A stretch of 46,659 nt of DNA from a candidate division KSB1 bacterium (GCA_022562085.1 JADFPY010000004.1:1-46659), one strand, 5' to 3'. Counted from the stretch's first letter, positions 34,250-42,356 are shown. The notes: a model not told the origin generated them from the sequence alone. Numbers and translations are program-made.

Positions 34250-35395
34250 CTAAAATCCTATTTTTCGGTGTCCCGTCTGATTTCTAACCGGAGAAAGTTT
34301 TTTTCTGTTTTGCTCGGCAATGTTTAACAAAATGCCGATTCCAAATAGATTGATAATTAACGCCGACCCGCCGTAACTTAAAAACGGCATCGGAATTCCG
34401 GTCGTAGGAAGCAGGTTGAGTACAACCGCCGAATTTGTAAACGCGTAAATCGCGATATTGAGAACAATTCCAAAAGCCAGCAGCTTACCTGGTTTTTCAG
34501 CGGTCATCATTGCGATTTTAACCCCAATCGAGACGAACGCAATCAAAAGAAAGAGTACGGCTAAAGTACCCAGGATTCCCATCTCTTCACCGACGATCGC
34601 ATAAATGAAGTCGGTAAACGGATCGGGAAGGAAATGATATTTTTGCCGGCTGCCGCCCAATCCCAGGCCGAAAAAGCCGCCGTTTCCCAACGAAATTAAA
34701 GACTGCTGTGTTTGCCAGTGCACTTCTTCACCTTTCAAAGACGCGATAAACTTCATTATGCGAGCCCATTGGTAGCCGTTCTGCAAAAAAATTATTAAAA
34801 AGAAAGCCGTCGAGATTATTGCCGGAATGAAAAAATGACGCAATTTTTCACCTGAAACGAAAACAAGTGTAATTGCAATAAACGAAATGAGAATAGCTGT
34901 TCCAGCGTCCGGTTGCAGCGTAATCGGCAGAACTATTAAAGCGATGACCCCAAGATGAAAAATAAACCTCTTGCTCGTGTCTGTTCTCATGAGATTGGTT
35001 TGTCCCAGTGAGTGGCTCAGAAATAAAATGAGCGCTAATTTCGCTAAATCGGCCGGCTGAAACTGGAAGGAACCGAATGGGATCCATCGTTTGCTTCCCC
35101 TGACCGCCGCAACATCCGGAGAAACCAGAAGGTAGATTAAGGCGCCGAAGCTCACCAGCAAAAGCAAAGGAGATATTTTTAACCACACAGTATAGTTTAT
35201 TCTAGAAACGATCAGCATTAGTATGAGACCGAGCAGTACTTTGTAAAAATGGTTTTTTAAAAAGTGATGACTATCCTCGTAAATTTCCTGGGCTTTAAAT
35301 GAGCTGGAGCTGTAAACCATAACCACGCCGATAACCAGCAGAACAAGGACGATGAGGAATAAAGTTGAATCGAGTTTTAAGTTTTGGTCTTTCAT
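34250..35395 (-). CDS. ftsW: Septal peptidoglycan glycosyltransferase FtsW
   Basis: A 381-residue SEDS polymerase with about ten transmembrane helices that works with the class B PBP FtsI. Motifs: VYSSSSFKAQE, RGSKRWIPFGSFQFQPADLAKLALI, LQPDAGTAIL (catalytic Asp loop), GLGLGGSRQKYHFLPDPFTD and FIYAIVGEE, LLPTTGIPMPFLSYGGSAL. FtsW is preferred to RodA because of the dcw context. In many bacteria murD lies between mraY and ftsW; here only eight bases separate the two genes. Confidence 0.96.
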   Translation of the reverse strand: MKDQNLKLDSTLFLIVLVLLVIGVVMVYSSSSFKAQEIYEDSHHFLKNHFYKVLLGLILMLIVSRINYTVWLKISPLLLLVSFGALIYLLVSPDVAAVRGSKRWIPFGSFQFQPADLAKLALILFLSHSLGQTNLMRTDTSKRFIFHLGVIALIVLPITLQPDAGTAILISFIAITLVFVSGEKLRHFFIPAIISTAFFLIIFLQNGYQWARIMKFIASLKGEEVHWQTQQSLISLGNGGFFGLGLGGSRQKYHFLPDPFTDFIYAIVGEEMGILGTLAVLFLLIAFVSIGVKIAMMTAEKPGKLLAFGIVLNIAIYAFTNSAVVLNLLPTTGIPMPFLSYGGSALIINLFGIGILLNIAEQNRKKLSPVRNQTGHRKIGF

Positions 35396-35403
35396 TGTTG
35401 CAT

Positions 35404-36489
35404 TTAACGAATTTTAAATGTACTCAAACTAAACAAGACAAGCAGAATTGCGATTATCCAAAAACGCACTACCACAGTGGATTCAGACCAGCCACTCAAT
35501 TCAAAGTGATGATGAATCGGCGCCATTTTAAACAGACGCTTCTTCGTCTGTTTGTAGTAGAGCACCTGGAAAATCACTGAAAGGGCCTCGGCTGCAAACA
35601 CGCCGCCAATAATAATTAACAAAAGCTCTTTTTTTAGTAAGATAGCCAATGTGCCGAGCGCACTTCCCAGCGCCAGCGAGCCAGTGTCACCCATAAATAC
35701 CTGCGCCGGATGCGAATTGAACCAAAGGAATCCCAGCGATGCGCCAACCAATGCCGCACAATAAACGGTCAACTCGCCAGCGCCCGGCAGGTAAAGGATG
35801 TTCAGATAATCGCTGAAATCAGTACGGCCGGAAAAATAGGCGATGATTGCCCAGGCCAAACCCGAGATACCAACCAAACCGATTGCCAGACCATCCAACC
35901 CGTCGGTTAAGTTGACCGAGTTTGAGGTAGCAATAATCACAAAGATAACCATTGGAATATAAAAGACGCCGAAATCGATTTCATAGTCCTTGAAGAATGG
36001 CAGCGTACTTAAAGTACTGATGTCAGCAAACTGAGGCGCAAAGTAAATAACGCCCCCGACGATTGCTCCGAGCGTTAATTGTCCCAGGAGCTTGTATCGG
36101 GCAACCAGTCCCTTGGGAAGCTTTTTAACGACTTTAAGATAGTCGTCTATAAATCCCACGATGCCCATCCAAAGGGTCGCAAACAATATTAGCTGGACAT
36201 AAATATTCAAGACCTGGGCCCAAAGCAGGGTAGGGATAATCACGGCGGCTAAGATGATCAGTCCGCCCATAGTGGGAGTGCCTGATTTTTGTAAGTGACT
36301 CTGGGGACCGTCCTTGCGAATTTCCTCTCTGATCTGTTTTTGCCGCAGTTTCTTGATGATGTAAGGCCCGACCACAAAACTGATAAACAGGGCAGTAATG
36401 GCTGCCGCGGCTGATCGAAACGTAATATACCGAAAGATATTAAATCCGGAGACAATCTCTTTTAACGGATAAAGTAGATAATAGAACAT
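35404..36489 (-). CDS. mraY: Phospho-N-acetylmuramoyl-pentapeptide transferase MraY
   Basis: A 361-residue ten-helix membrane enzyme that makes lipid I from UDP-MurNAc-pentapeptide and undecaprenyl phosphate. Recognised motifs: KSGTPTMGGLIIL, FIDDYLKV (catalytic Asp pair), ATSNSVNLTDGLDGLAIG, LPGAGELTVYCAALVGASLGFLW, VFMGDTGSLALG and MAPIHHHFELSGWSE (His triad). Length is normal. A 125-base structured gap separates it from murF upstream. Confidence 0.97.
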   Translation of the reverse strand: MFYYLLYPLKEIVSGFNIFRYITFRSAAAAITALFISFVVGPYIIKKLRQKQIREEIRKDGPQSHLQKSGTPTMGGLIILAAVIIPTLLWAQVLNIYVQLILFATLWMGIVGFIDDYLKVVKKLPKGLVARYKLLGQLTLGAIVGGVIYFAPQFADISTLSTLPFFKDYEIDFGVFYIPMVIFVIIATSNSVNLTDGLDGLAIGLVGISGLAWAIIAYFSGRTDFSDYLNILYLPGAGELTVYCAALVGASLGFLWFNSHPAQVFMGDTGSLALGSALGTLAILLKKELLLIIIGGVFAAEALSVIFQVLYYKQTKKRLFKMAPIHHHFELSGWSESTVVVRFWIIAILLVLFSLSTFKIR

Positions 36490-36563
36490 GACTTCAATAT
36501 ATTGTTGTTTGGATTAGATGAAGGTACTATATATTGTTATAAAAGTCAAGAAAAAATGGATTT

Positions 36564-36615
36564 AGGTGTTCCAGATTAAGCTCGGAAACTTCCGATCATT
36601 AAAGGCTGAACACCT
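36564..36615 (-). repeat. Nested inverted repeats between murF and mraY
   Basis: Outer arms AGGTGTTC (36564-36571) and GAACACCT (36608-36615) are perfect 8-bp complements ending at the murF stop codon. Inside is a second hairpin CGGAA/TTCCG (36583-36594). The rest of the 125-base gap is AT-rich and has a repeated AACAATATAT on the minus strand and a TTGACT that could be a weak -35 for mraY. The role could be termination, mRNA processing or protein binding; none is proven. Confidence 0.5.
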
Positions 36616-38000
36616 TATTTTTCAAGTAAAGCCTCGACCACTTCTTCCATTTTCATTCCCTGCGATCCCTTTACTAAGATCGTTTCACTCTCTCTGGGTA
36701 ACTCACTCAACTCACCAATGAGGGCTTCCTTATCCTCAAAATGTTTTGCGATTAGATTTTCTCCGGACTTTTTGGCCGCCAGTACAGCTTCGGCGGCGAG
36801 CTGTCCAAAAGCAAAAAACACATCAATGCCATAATTTTTTAGAGACTCGCCGATTTTTGCATGCTCTGAAAGCGCTAGTTCTCCCAATTCTAACATGTCC
36901 GCAAAGATAAAAATTTTTCTCCCGGAAGCCGGAATTGAGTGCAAGGTCTCCAAAGCTGCAAGAGTTGAGTCCGGGTTAGCGTTGTAAGCATCATTTAAAA
37001 TAAGCATTTTTTTATGCTTTAAAACTTCCATGCGTTTGCCCGGCAGTTTAACATTTTGGAGGGCGGATTTCATCTGACTAAGCTCGATCCCGAATTCAGT
37101 GCCAACAGCAATCGCGGCAAGCGCGTTGATTAGATTATGATTTCCCAGGAAGTTGATTTTAATTTCTACTCCATCGACCTGCATGACTGGAAAGCCGTGT
37201 TCATTCGTTCCGGGCATTTCACCAGTCACATTTGCTTTTTTACTAAATCCGTAAGTCATGCTTTTTTTAAATTTTTGTGCGTGTTTTACAATCAACGGAT
37301 CGTCAAGATTTATAAAGGGGGTGCCATTTGGTGAAAGGTATTCAAAAAGCTCCATTTTTGCCTTGGCAACTCCTTCCAAAGTTTTGAGAAACTCAAGGTG
37401 TCCACGTCCGATATTTGTAATCAAACCAAAATCCGGCTGCGCAATCTCGCAAAGCCGCGCAATTTCTCCGAAATGATTCATGCCCATTTCTATAACCAGG
37501 ATTTTGTGGCTGTCATTCAGTTTGAAAAGCGTCAACGGCACGCCAATGTGGTTGTTCAGATTGCCCTCGTTTTTGCAAACCTTACCGGCTTCCGATAAAA
37601 CCGCCGCGACCATTTCTTTGGTCGTTGTCTTGCCGTTCGTGCCGGTCAGCCCAAGGACCGGAATGTTGAATTTGCTGCGATATTCGTTTGCGGATTCCTG
37701 CAACGCTTTAAGCGAATCATCAACAACAAAAATCGGGTAGCTTTCAAATCCAAGTTTGTTTTTTACCCACCATTTCGCCTCGACGACCGCTGCTTTTGCT
37801 TGTCTTTTAAATGCACTCAGCACAAAATCATGACCATCATGGTTTTCTCCGCGAAGCGCAAAGTAAACCTCATTAGGTTGAATTGTCCTCGAATCGATTG
37901 AGACTCCCGAGATCTGCTGGTGTAATTTTTCTTCAGACCCTCTGTAAGTAAATGAACAATTTCGAGTTCCTAAAAACCGATTTAAAGTTAGATCCATCAT
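36615..38000 (-). CDS. murF: UDP-MurNAc-tripeptide--D-Ala-D-Ala ligase MurF
   Basis: A 461-residue Mur ligase that adds D-Ala-D-Ala to the stem peptide. The N-terminal substrate domain has SIDSRTIQPNEVYFALRGENHDGHDF. The ATP site reads VLGLTGTNGKTTTKEMVA. NEGNLNNHIGVPLTLFKL and VIEMGMNHFGEI are MurF-specific, and the C-terminal domain has NDAYNANPDSTLAAL and LVKGSQGMKMEEVVEAL. It is the only Mur ligase of the four in this cluster. No clear Shine-Dalgarno precedes the tandem ATG codons. Confidence 0.96.
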   Translation of the reverse strand: MMDLTLNRFLGTRNCSFTYRGSEEKLHQQISGVSIDSRTIQPNEVYFALRGENHDGHDFVLSAFKRQAKAAVVEAKWWVKNKLGFESYPIFVVDDSLKALQESANEYRSKFNIPVLGLTGTNGKTTTKEMVAAVLSEAGKVCKNEGNLNNHIGVPLTLFKLNDSHKILVIEMGMNHFGEIARLCEIAQPDFGLITNIGRGHLEFLKTLEGVAKAKMELFEYLSPNGTPFINLDDPLIVKHAQKFKKSMTYGFSKKANVTGEMPGTNEHGFPVMQVDGVEIKINFLGNHNLINALAAIAVGTEFGIELSQMKSALQNVKLPGKRMEVLKHKKMLILNDAYNANPDSTLAALETLHSIPASGRKIFIFADMLELGELALSEHAKIGESLKNYGIDVFFAFGQLAAEAVLAAKKSGENLIAKHFEDKEALIGELSELPRESETILVKGSQGMKMEEVVEALLEK

Positions 38001-38036
38001 TCTGTTTTTTCATCAATCCCTCAATTTCACCTGCCC

Positions 38037-38075
38037 AAAAAAGGGAAGGCTTCCCTCTCCGAATGGGAGAGGGAA
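38037..38075 (-). terminator. Three-segment attenuator-like element between ftsI and murF
   Basis: Reading the dcw strand after the ftsI stop: segment 1 TTCCCTCTCC (38075-38066), a CATTC loop, segment 2 GGAGAGGGAA (38060-38051), a GCC loop, segment 3 TTCCCT (38047-38042), then six T (38042-38037). Segments 1-2 form a perfect 10-bp hairpin; segments 2-3 form a 6-bp stem followed by the T-run, a textbook intrinsic terminator. Both pairings use segment 2, so they exclude each other. The sequence also resembles dispersed intergenic palindromes of the CCCTCTCC type. Confidence 0.6.
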
Positions 38076-38090
38076 GGGTGAGGAGGTAGT

Positions 38091-40265
38091 TCAATTGAAA
38101 AGAGTCTCGATTTTATTTCTGGGCTTAAATTCCAGCATGCATCTGGCCCCGGCCTTGATTTTTTTCCCGGGCTCAGGATCCTGCCTGTAAACACGACCGC
38201 TGCCAAACACTTTAGCGCTCAAGCCTTTAATTGACAATTCAGAGATGGCTCTGCGCATGGATAAACCGGTTAATTTCGGCATGATTACATATTCATTTTC
38301 ATAGGAAAAATCTGATAGAGTTAAAATTATTTTCTGAAACTCACCCGAATCCGGGTCTGTCTGTAACTTTTGACTTTTGACAATTTGCCCGCTGCCGTTT
38401 GTTTGATATTGAATGTTCAAATTTTCTAAAATCTGCTTTGCTGTTTCTACTCTTCTGCCAGTTAAATCAGGAATTGCCTCGATACCCGGCTTTTGAATTT
38501 GTTTGGCAGGCGTTTCGTTAGGGGTTGGGTAAATCTTCAAAATGTGCTGAAGAATTTTTTTAAACGCCGGCGCAGCCACGTGCCCCCCGGAGTGAATAGG
38601 ATAAGGTTCGTCAATTGCGACATAGATCAAATACTCCGGATGATCTGCCGGGTAAAAGCCGCCAAAAGAAGCGATATATTTTGTGTTGGAGTAACCGGAC
38701 CCGCCATCGAGCGGCTTTTGTGCGGTGCCAGTTTTTCCTGCGACACGTCCACTTGAAATCCGGGCTAAAGTGCCGGTGCCGTCTGCAACAACCTCTTTTA
38801 AAATTGAGGTCATTATTTGGGCTGTTTTCGCAGACATAACTCTACGGATGCTTTGGGGCCAAAACTCAGATACGGTTTCCTGGCTTTTACTTTTTATTGT
38901 TTTTATAATTACCGGCTTCATGAGTTTTCCACCGTTTGCAATTGCGCCGTAAGCCATGGCCATTTGCAGCGGAGTGACCGCGACTTCATGACCATAAGAA
39001 ATTGCCAACAGCGAAAACCTCGACCACTCGGTCTGTTTATTTAAAATACCAGAGACTCCTCCCGGCAACTCGACTCCTGATTTAATGCCAAAGCCAAAAT
39101 TTCTGGCAGCCTTGTACATTTTCTCTTTGCCGATTTCCTGGGCAATCTTAGCTGCACCAATATTGCTAGAATATTTAAAAACATTTTTAAAAGAAAGCCA
39201 GGAGCGACTCTCCGGGTCGTTTATGACTTCCCCAAATATTTTATATTTACCGTTTTCACAAAAAACAACGTCATCAAGTTTTTTAACTCCGTTTTCCAGA
39301 GCGGCCATCATGGTAACAATTTTAAAAGTTGAACCCGGTTCGAAAATATCCGTTATCGAGCGGATTCTCCAGGTTTCGGGGGAAGTTTTTCCCGCCTGAT
39401 TTGCATCGAAACCAGGTTGAGAAGCCATCGCCAGAATTTCACCTGTGTGAGGGTTGGTCACAATAACACTGCCGCCTTTGGCGTTAAATCGGGAGACAGT
39501 TGCACTTAATTCTTCTTCGGCAATCGTTTGAATCACATGGTCAATGGTCAGGACAACATCGTCACCGCTTTTTTGGTTTTCGCTAGAGGAGCTAATCGGT
39601 AAGATTTTTTTGCCCCGGGCATCTTTTTGGAGAACGCTCCAGCCGTCCTCACCTCTCAAATGTTCATCAAATTGCAGTTCAACGCCGCTTAGCCCGTTTC
39701 CGTCGATGTCCACAAACCCGAGAACTTGCGCCAGTTTTTCCTTAAAAGGATACACTCTTTCAGTGGACTCAACGATACTGACTCCCTCCAGGTTCATTAC
39801 ATTAATCATCGCCGCTTTCTTTTGATCAATTTTTCTTTCCAGTATAACAAATTTATTCCCTTTCTTAATTTTATTAACAATTTCCGATAAACTTTTCTTT
39901 AGAACCACCGCCAGCTTACGGCTTAATTTTTCAGGATCGCCAATCATTCGTTTGTCCACACCAATATCAAAAGAGGGATTACTCAGGGCGAGGGGTTTGT
40001 GATTCCGATCAAAAATTAGACCTCTTTGAGCTTTTTGCACGTGCCCTGCGACATACTGCTGTTCAGCCAACCTGGTGTATTTTTCGTGCCCGAAGACTTG
40101 GATTTGCACCAGGCGCAAAAATAAAACCCCCGCAACCAGGTATAAGCTAAGCTGTACAAAGCGAAACCTCCAGACCTTTTCCTTTTGCGGTAGTATCCTC
40201 GGCCTTTGGGTTCTGACCGCAGAATATTTATTTTTTCGATATTTGGATAATGTCTTCACTTGCAA
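38091..40265 (-). CDS. ftsI: Class B penicillin-binding protein FtsI with two PASTA domains
   Basis: A 724-residue septal transpeptidase. A basic N-terminus is followed by a transmembrane helix (about residues 34-52), the PBP dimerisation domain (RGLIFDRNHKPLA...) and the transpeptidase domain with active-site Ser312 in GSTFK, SSN at 366-368 and KTGTA at 511. Two PASTA domains occupy about 595-660 and 661-724 (AIPDLTGRRVETAKQILENL; MPKLTGLSMRRAISELSIKG), as in SpoVD- or PBP2x-like proteins and unlike E. coli FtsI. The start is TTG 40265, or GTG 40259, which is better spaced from GGAG; either way it overlaps ftsL. Confidence 0.95.
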   Translation of the reverse strand: MQVKTLSKYRKNKYSAVRTQRPRILPQKEKVWRFRFVQLSLYLVAGVLFLRLVQIQVFGHEKYTRLAEQQYVAGHVQKAQRGLIFDRNHKPLALSNPSFDIGVDKRMIGDPEKLSRKLAVVLKKSLSEIVNKIKKGNKFVILERKIDQKKAAMINVMNLEGVSIVESTERVYPFKEKLAQVLGFVDIDGNGLSGVELQFDEHLRGEDGWSVLQKDARGKKILPISSSSENQKSGDDVVLTIDHVIQTIAEEELSATVSRFNAKGGSVIVTNPHTGEILAMASQPGFDANQAGKTSPETWRIRSITDIFEPGSTFKIVTMMAALENGVKKLDDVVFCENGKYKIFGEVINDPESRSWLSFKNVFKYSSNIGAAKIAQEIGKEKMYKAARNFGFGIKSGVELPGGVSGILNKQTEWSRFSLLAISYGHEVAVTPLQMAMAYGAIANGGKLMKPVIIKTIKSKSQETVSEFWPQSIRRVMSAKTAQIMTSILKEVVADGTGTLARISSGRVAGKTGTAQKPLDGGSGYSNTKYIASFGGFYPADHPEYLIYVAIDEPYPIHSGGHVAAPAFKKILQHILKIYPTPNETPAKQIQKPGIEAIPDLTGRRVETAKQILENLNIQYQTNGSGQIVKSQKLQTDPDSGEFQKIILTLSDFSYENEYVIMPKLTGLSMRRAISELSIKGLSAKVFGSGRVYRQDPEPGKKIKAGARCMLEFKPRNKIETLFN

Positions 40266-40554
40266 GGAACTCCAAACCTAAATCCTGAGCTATTTTATAT
40301 ATTCTGCCGAAACTCGACAACCTGATTTTCTCTGTTTTTAGCTTTTTCTTTTCCGCCAGGTTTTGAGCCAAGACCGTCTCCAACCTTTGAATTTCAGCCA
40401 ACTTCAAGTTTGTCTGGATCTTAAGCCACACAAACAGCAGCATCATGGCGAAAGTTAAAAGCAGAACTCGGACTTGCGGCCAAACCGAACGCTTTTTCTT
40501 CTTTTTTAAAACAACCCGGTTTTTGATAACCGGGATTTTTTTTGTCTTTGCCAT
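40228..40554 (-). CDS. ftsL: Cell division protein FtsL
   Basis: About 108 residues from ATG 40554 (MAKTKKIPVIKNR). A Lys/Arg-rich cytoplasmic tail (VVLKKKKKRSVWPQVR) precedes one transmembrane helix (VLLLTFAMMLLFVWLKI) and a periplasmic leucine-zipper-like coiled coil (LAEIQRLETVLAQNLAEKKKL), the FtsL layout. The longer frame from 40599 would run into the rsmH coding end and is not preferred. Small size and position between rsmH and ftsI support the call more than sequence conservation does. Confidence 0.88.
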   Translation of the reverse strand: MAKTKKIPVIKNRVVLKKKKKRSVWPQVRVLLLTFAMMLLFVWLKIQTNLKLAEIQRLETVLAQNLAEKKKLKTEKIRLSSFGRIYKIAQDLGLEFLASEDIIQISKK

Positions 40555-40561
40555 TATACTC

Positions 40562-41518
40562 TCACGGAGCCGGGTCTGAGCGTAGCCTAAGGGCTTCACG
40601 CTCCTCGAGCATCTCTGCTGTTCTTAGCCGCGCACTACGGCTCCGCGGATTGCGCTGAACTTCTTCTTTCGACGGTTGAATCGATCGTTTGGTCAAAATT
40701 TTTAGCCTCCCGGGTTCGCCGCAGACGCAAATGGGCAAATCCGGGGGACAGACACAGCGCCTTGACTCTTGTTTGAAAAAATTCTTTACGATTCTATCTT
40801 CCAAAGAATGATAGCTGATAACGACCAATCTGCCACCCGTGGTCAAATAATCTAACCCACTTTCTAAAGCTGCCTTCAGGTTTTCCAACTCTTCGTTCAC
40901 CGCAATTCGAAGTGCTTGAAAAATTCTCGAAAGAGACTTTATCCGGTTCTGGTAGGGGAGAACCACGCTGATGATTTCTTGCAAATCTGTGGTGGTTTCA
41001 ATGACATTTTTTTCTCTTTCCTTTATGATAACCCGCGAGATAGCTCGATAGCGTCTTTCTTCGCCATACTTTTTGAAGATTTCACATAACTTTTCTTCGG
41101 AAAATGTGTTCGCGATTTCGTGTGCTGTGAGTTGTTGTTTTGAATTCATCCGCATGTCGAGTTTTCCTGAAGCACGATAGCTAAATCCCTTTTCGGCAGT
41201 GTCGATCTGATACGACGAGACACCTAGATCGAGCAGGATTCCATGTACGCGGTTTATTTTTAGTTTTTTCAGAACCTCCCCAAGGTTTTTGAAATTCGCC
41301 TGTTCTACCAAAAAGTTTTTATGCTTTAAGCGTGTCCGACTAAAATGAATGGCGTCATTGTCGAGATCTAAGGCGATGAGCCGACCGCTTTTGTTGATGT
41401 TCTTCAAAATTGCCTCGCTATGACCACCGCCGCCTAAGGTGCCATCCAAATAGATTCCGTTCTTCGCGGTGACGAGAAAGCTCAAAGCCTCTTCCTTTAA
41501 AACGGGTTCATGAAACAC
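40562..41518 (-). CDS. rsmH: 16S rRNA (cytosine(1402)-N4)-methyltransferase RsmH
   Basis: About 318 residues. Motifs: FHEPVLKEEALSFL, YLDGTLGGGGHSEAIL (SAM loop), LIALDLDNDAIHFS, VHGILLDLGVSSYQIDTAEKGFS, YRASGKLDMRM, RIFQALRIAVNEELENL and LVVISYHSLEDRIVKNFFK. I favour GTG 41518, which has AGGTGG eight bases upstream; the GTG at 41530 would add four residues. A 120-130 base repeat-like gap separates it from mraZ. Confidence 0.95.
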   Translation of the reverse strand: MFHEPVLKEEALSFLVTAKNGIYLDGTLGGGGHSEAILKNINKSGRLIALDLDNDAIHFSRTRLKHKNFLVEQANFKNLGEVLKKLKINRVHGILLDLGVSSYQIDTAEKGFSYRASGKLDMRMNSKQQLTAHEIANTFSEEKLCEIFKKYGEERRYRAISRVIIKEREKNVIETTTDLQEIISVVLPYQNRIKSLSRIFQALRIAVNEELENLKAALESGLDYLTTGGRLVVISYHSLEDRIVKNFFKQESRRCVCPPDLPICVCGEPGRLKILTKRSIQPSKEEVQRNPRSRSARLRTAEMLEEREALRLRSDPAP

Positions 41519-41551
41519 GAGCGAGACCACCTAAACCCGAATATCGAAATG

Positions 41552-41629
41552 CGAAATCCGAAACAATAATCAAATCCCAAAACGATTAACTTTTTTCAGA
41601 AACCCGGCCATTTTTTGTTTCGTATTTCG
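41552..41629. repeat. Imperfect inverted repeat between mraZ and rsmH
   Basis: CGAAATCCGAAAC (41552-41564) and GTTTCGTATTTCG (41617-41629) pair at 12 of 13 positions. Flanking bases add degenerate GAAAT/ATTTC copies (for example CGAAATGCGAAAT just outside the left arm and GGATTTCG beyond the right). The gap is therefore built from short degenerate units on both strands, like dispersed intergenic repeats seen in many uncultured bacteria. No T-run follows either arm directly. Confidence 0.7.
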
Positions 41630-41657
41630 TGCTTAGGATTTCGAGTTTTATGTATTG

Positions 41658-42104
41658 TTAAATTCCAAATTCTTTAAACTCTTCCATCAGAGATTTCTCT
41701 TCGGGCGCTTGGGAAACCTGTTCGTACTTCAAAGGATTCCAGACCTGAATCGTATCAACAGAGCCGATAATCCTGGTTTTCTTTTTAATGCCGGCGTGAA
41801 TGTAGTAGTCGGAGGGAATGTTCACTCTGCCTTGATTATCCAGAGAGGCTTCAGTCATGGTTTGGCCAATCAGGCGGCGGAGTCTGTTGGCGCTTTCACC
41901 GCTGTGGGGCAATTCTGAAATTTTATCGCCTATGCGTTCTTTCCATATATTATAAGGGTAAATGGTGATGCAGTTTTTCTGTTCTTTGGAAATAACAAAT
42001 TCCGTTTGGTCTAACCGCTTCATGACTTTCCGAAACTTGGCCGGAATTTTCAACCGGTTGCTGCCGTCGATTGAATAGTCAAATATGCCGAGGAAATAAG
42101 CCAT
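41658..42104 (-). CDS. mraZ: Transcriptional regulator MraZ
   Basis: A 148-residue protein with two SpoVT/AbrB-like (MraZ) DNA-binding repeats: GIFDYSIDGSNRLKIPAKFRKVM at the N-terminus and TEASLDNQGRVNIPSDYYIHAGI in the second half. MraZ forms an octamer or dodecamer ring and binds TGGGN repeats in its own promoter, controlling the dcw cluster. Such repeats are present directly upstream (42147-42181). The start lacks a clear Shine-Dalgarno. First gene of the cluster. Confidence 0.96.
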   Translation of the reverse strand: MAYFLGIFDYSIDGSNRLKIPAKFRKVMKRLDQTEFVISKEQKNCITIYPYNIWKERIGDKISELPHSGESANRLRRLIGQTMTEASLDNQGRVNIPSDYYIHAGIKKKTRIIGSVDTIQVWNPLKYEQVSQAPEEKSLMEEFKEFGI

Positions 42105-42146
42105 TAGAGGTTAATTTTAATAAGTTTAAGCGTTTAACCAATTCAA

Positions 42147-42181
42147 CCCATATTTGGTCCAAATTAAGCCATATTGACCCA
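42147..42181 (-). promoter_or_regulatory. MraZ-box operator (four TGG repeats)
   Basis: On the minus strand four direct repeats TGGGT, TGGCT, TGGAC and TGGGT begin at 42181, 42171, 42161 and 42150, spaced 10, 10 and 11 bases. This matches the known MraZ recognition pattern (TGGGN repeats separated by five bases). The array starts at the base after the -10 hexamer, so bound MraZ would cover the transcription start. Autoregulation is inferred from family knowledge. Confidence 0.78.
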
Positions 42182-42210
42182 ATAATAATCAAAATGTTTC
42201 TTAATGTCAA
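42182..42210 (-). promoter_or_regulatory. Sigma70 promoter of the dcw cluster (Pmra)
   Basis: On the minus strand TTGACA (42210-42205) and TATTAT (42187-42182) are separated by exactly 17 bases: a perfect -35 and a five-of-six -10. Transcription should start near 42175, inside the MraZ boxes, leaving a leader of about 70 bases before the mraZ ATG. Confidence 0.8.
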
Positions 42211-42285
42211 GAGGAATTTTTGTTATTTGATTTTTTTACTTTTGCCTGTTTTTTGAATGAGAAGTATCTTTCTCCAAAGTTTTGC

Positions 42286-42314
42286 TTGACAAAGTACCAT
42301 TTTTTTAAAATATT
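42286..42314 (+). promoter_or_regulatory. Promoter of the S9 peptidase gene
   Basis: TTGACA (42286-42291) is followed after 17 bases by AATATT (42309-42314); TATTTA at a 19-base spacing is an alternative -10. It is divergent from Pmra, with about 75 bases between the two -35 elements. A good ribosome-binding site (AAGGAG) precedes ATG 42357. Confidence 0.55.
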
Positions 42315-42356
42315 TAAATCCCGCCGGAATTTCTTTTAAAACCAAAGGAGCTTTTC

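Noticed and set aside
29796-42104. Hidden or fused murC/murD/murE within the cluster
   Set aside because: All proteins here have normal single-function lengths, the only Mur-ligase ATP motif (GTNGKTTT) is in murF, and the gaps are too short for another gene.
42105-42356. Possible small gene in the longest intergenic stretch
   Set aside because: Frames are short and AT-rich; the sequence is accounted for by two divergent promoters and the MraZ operator.
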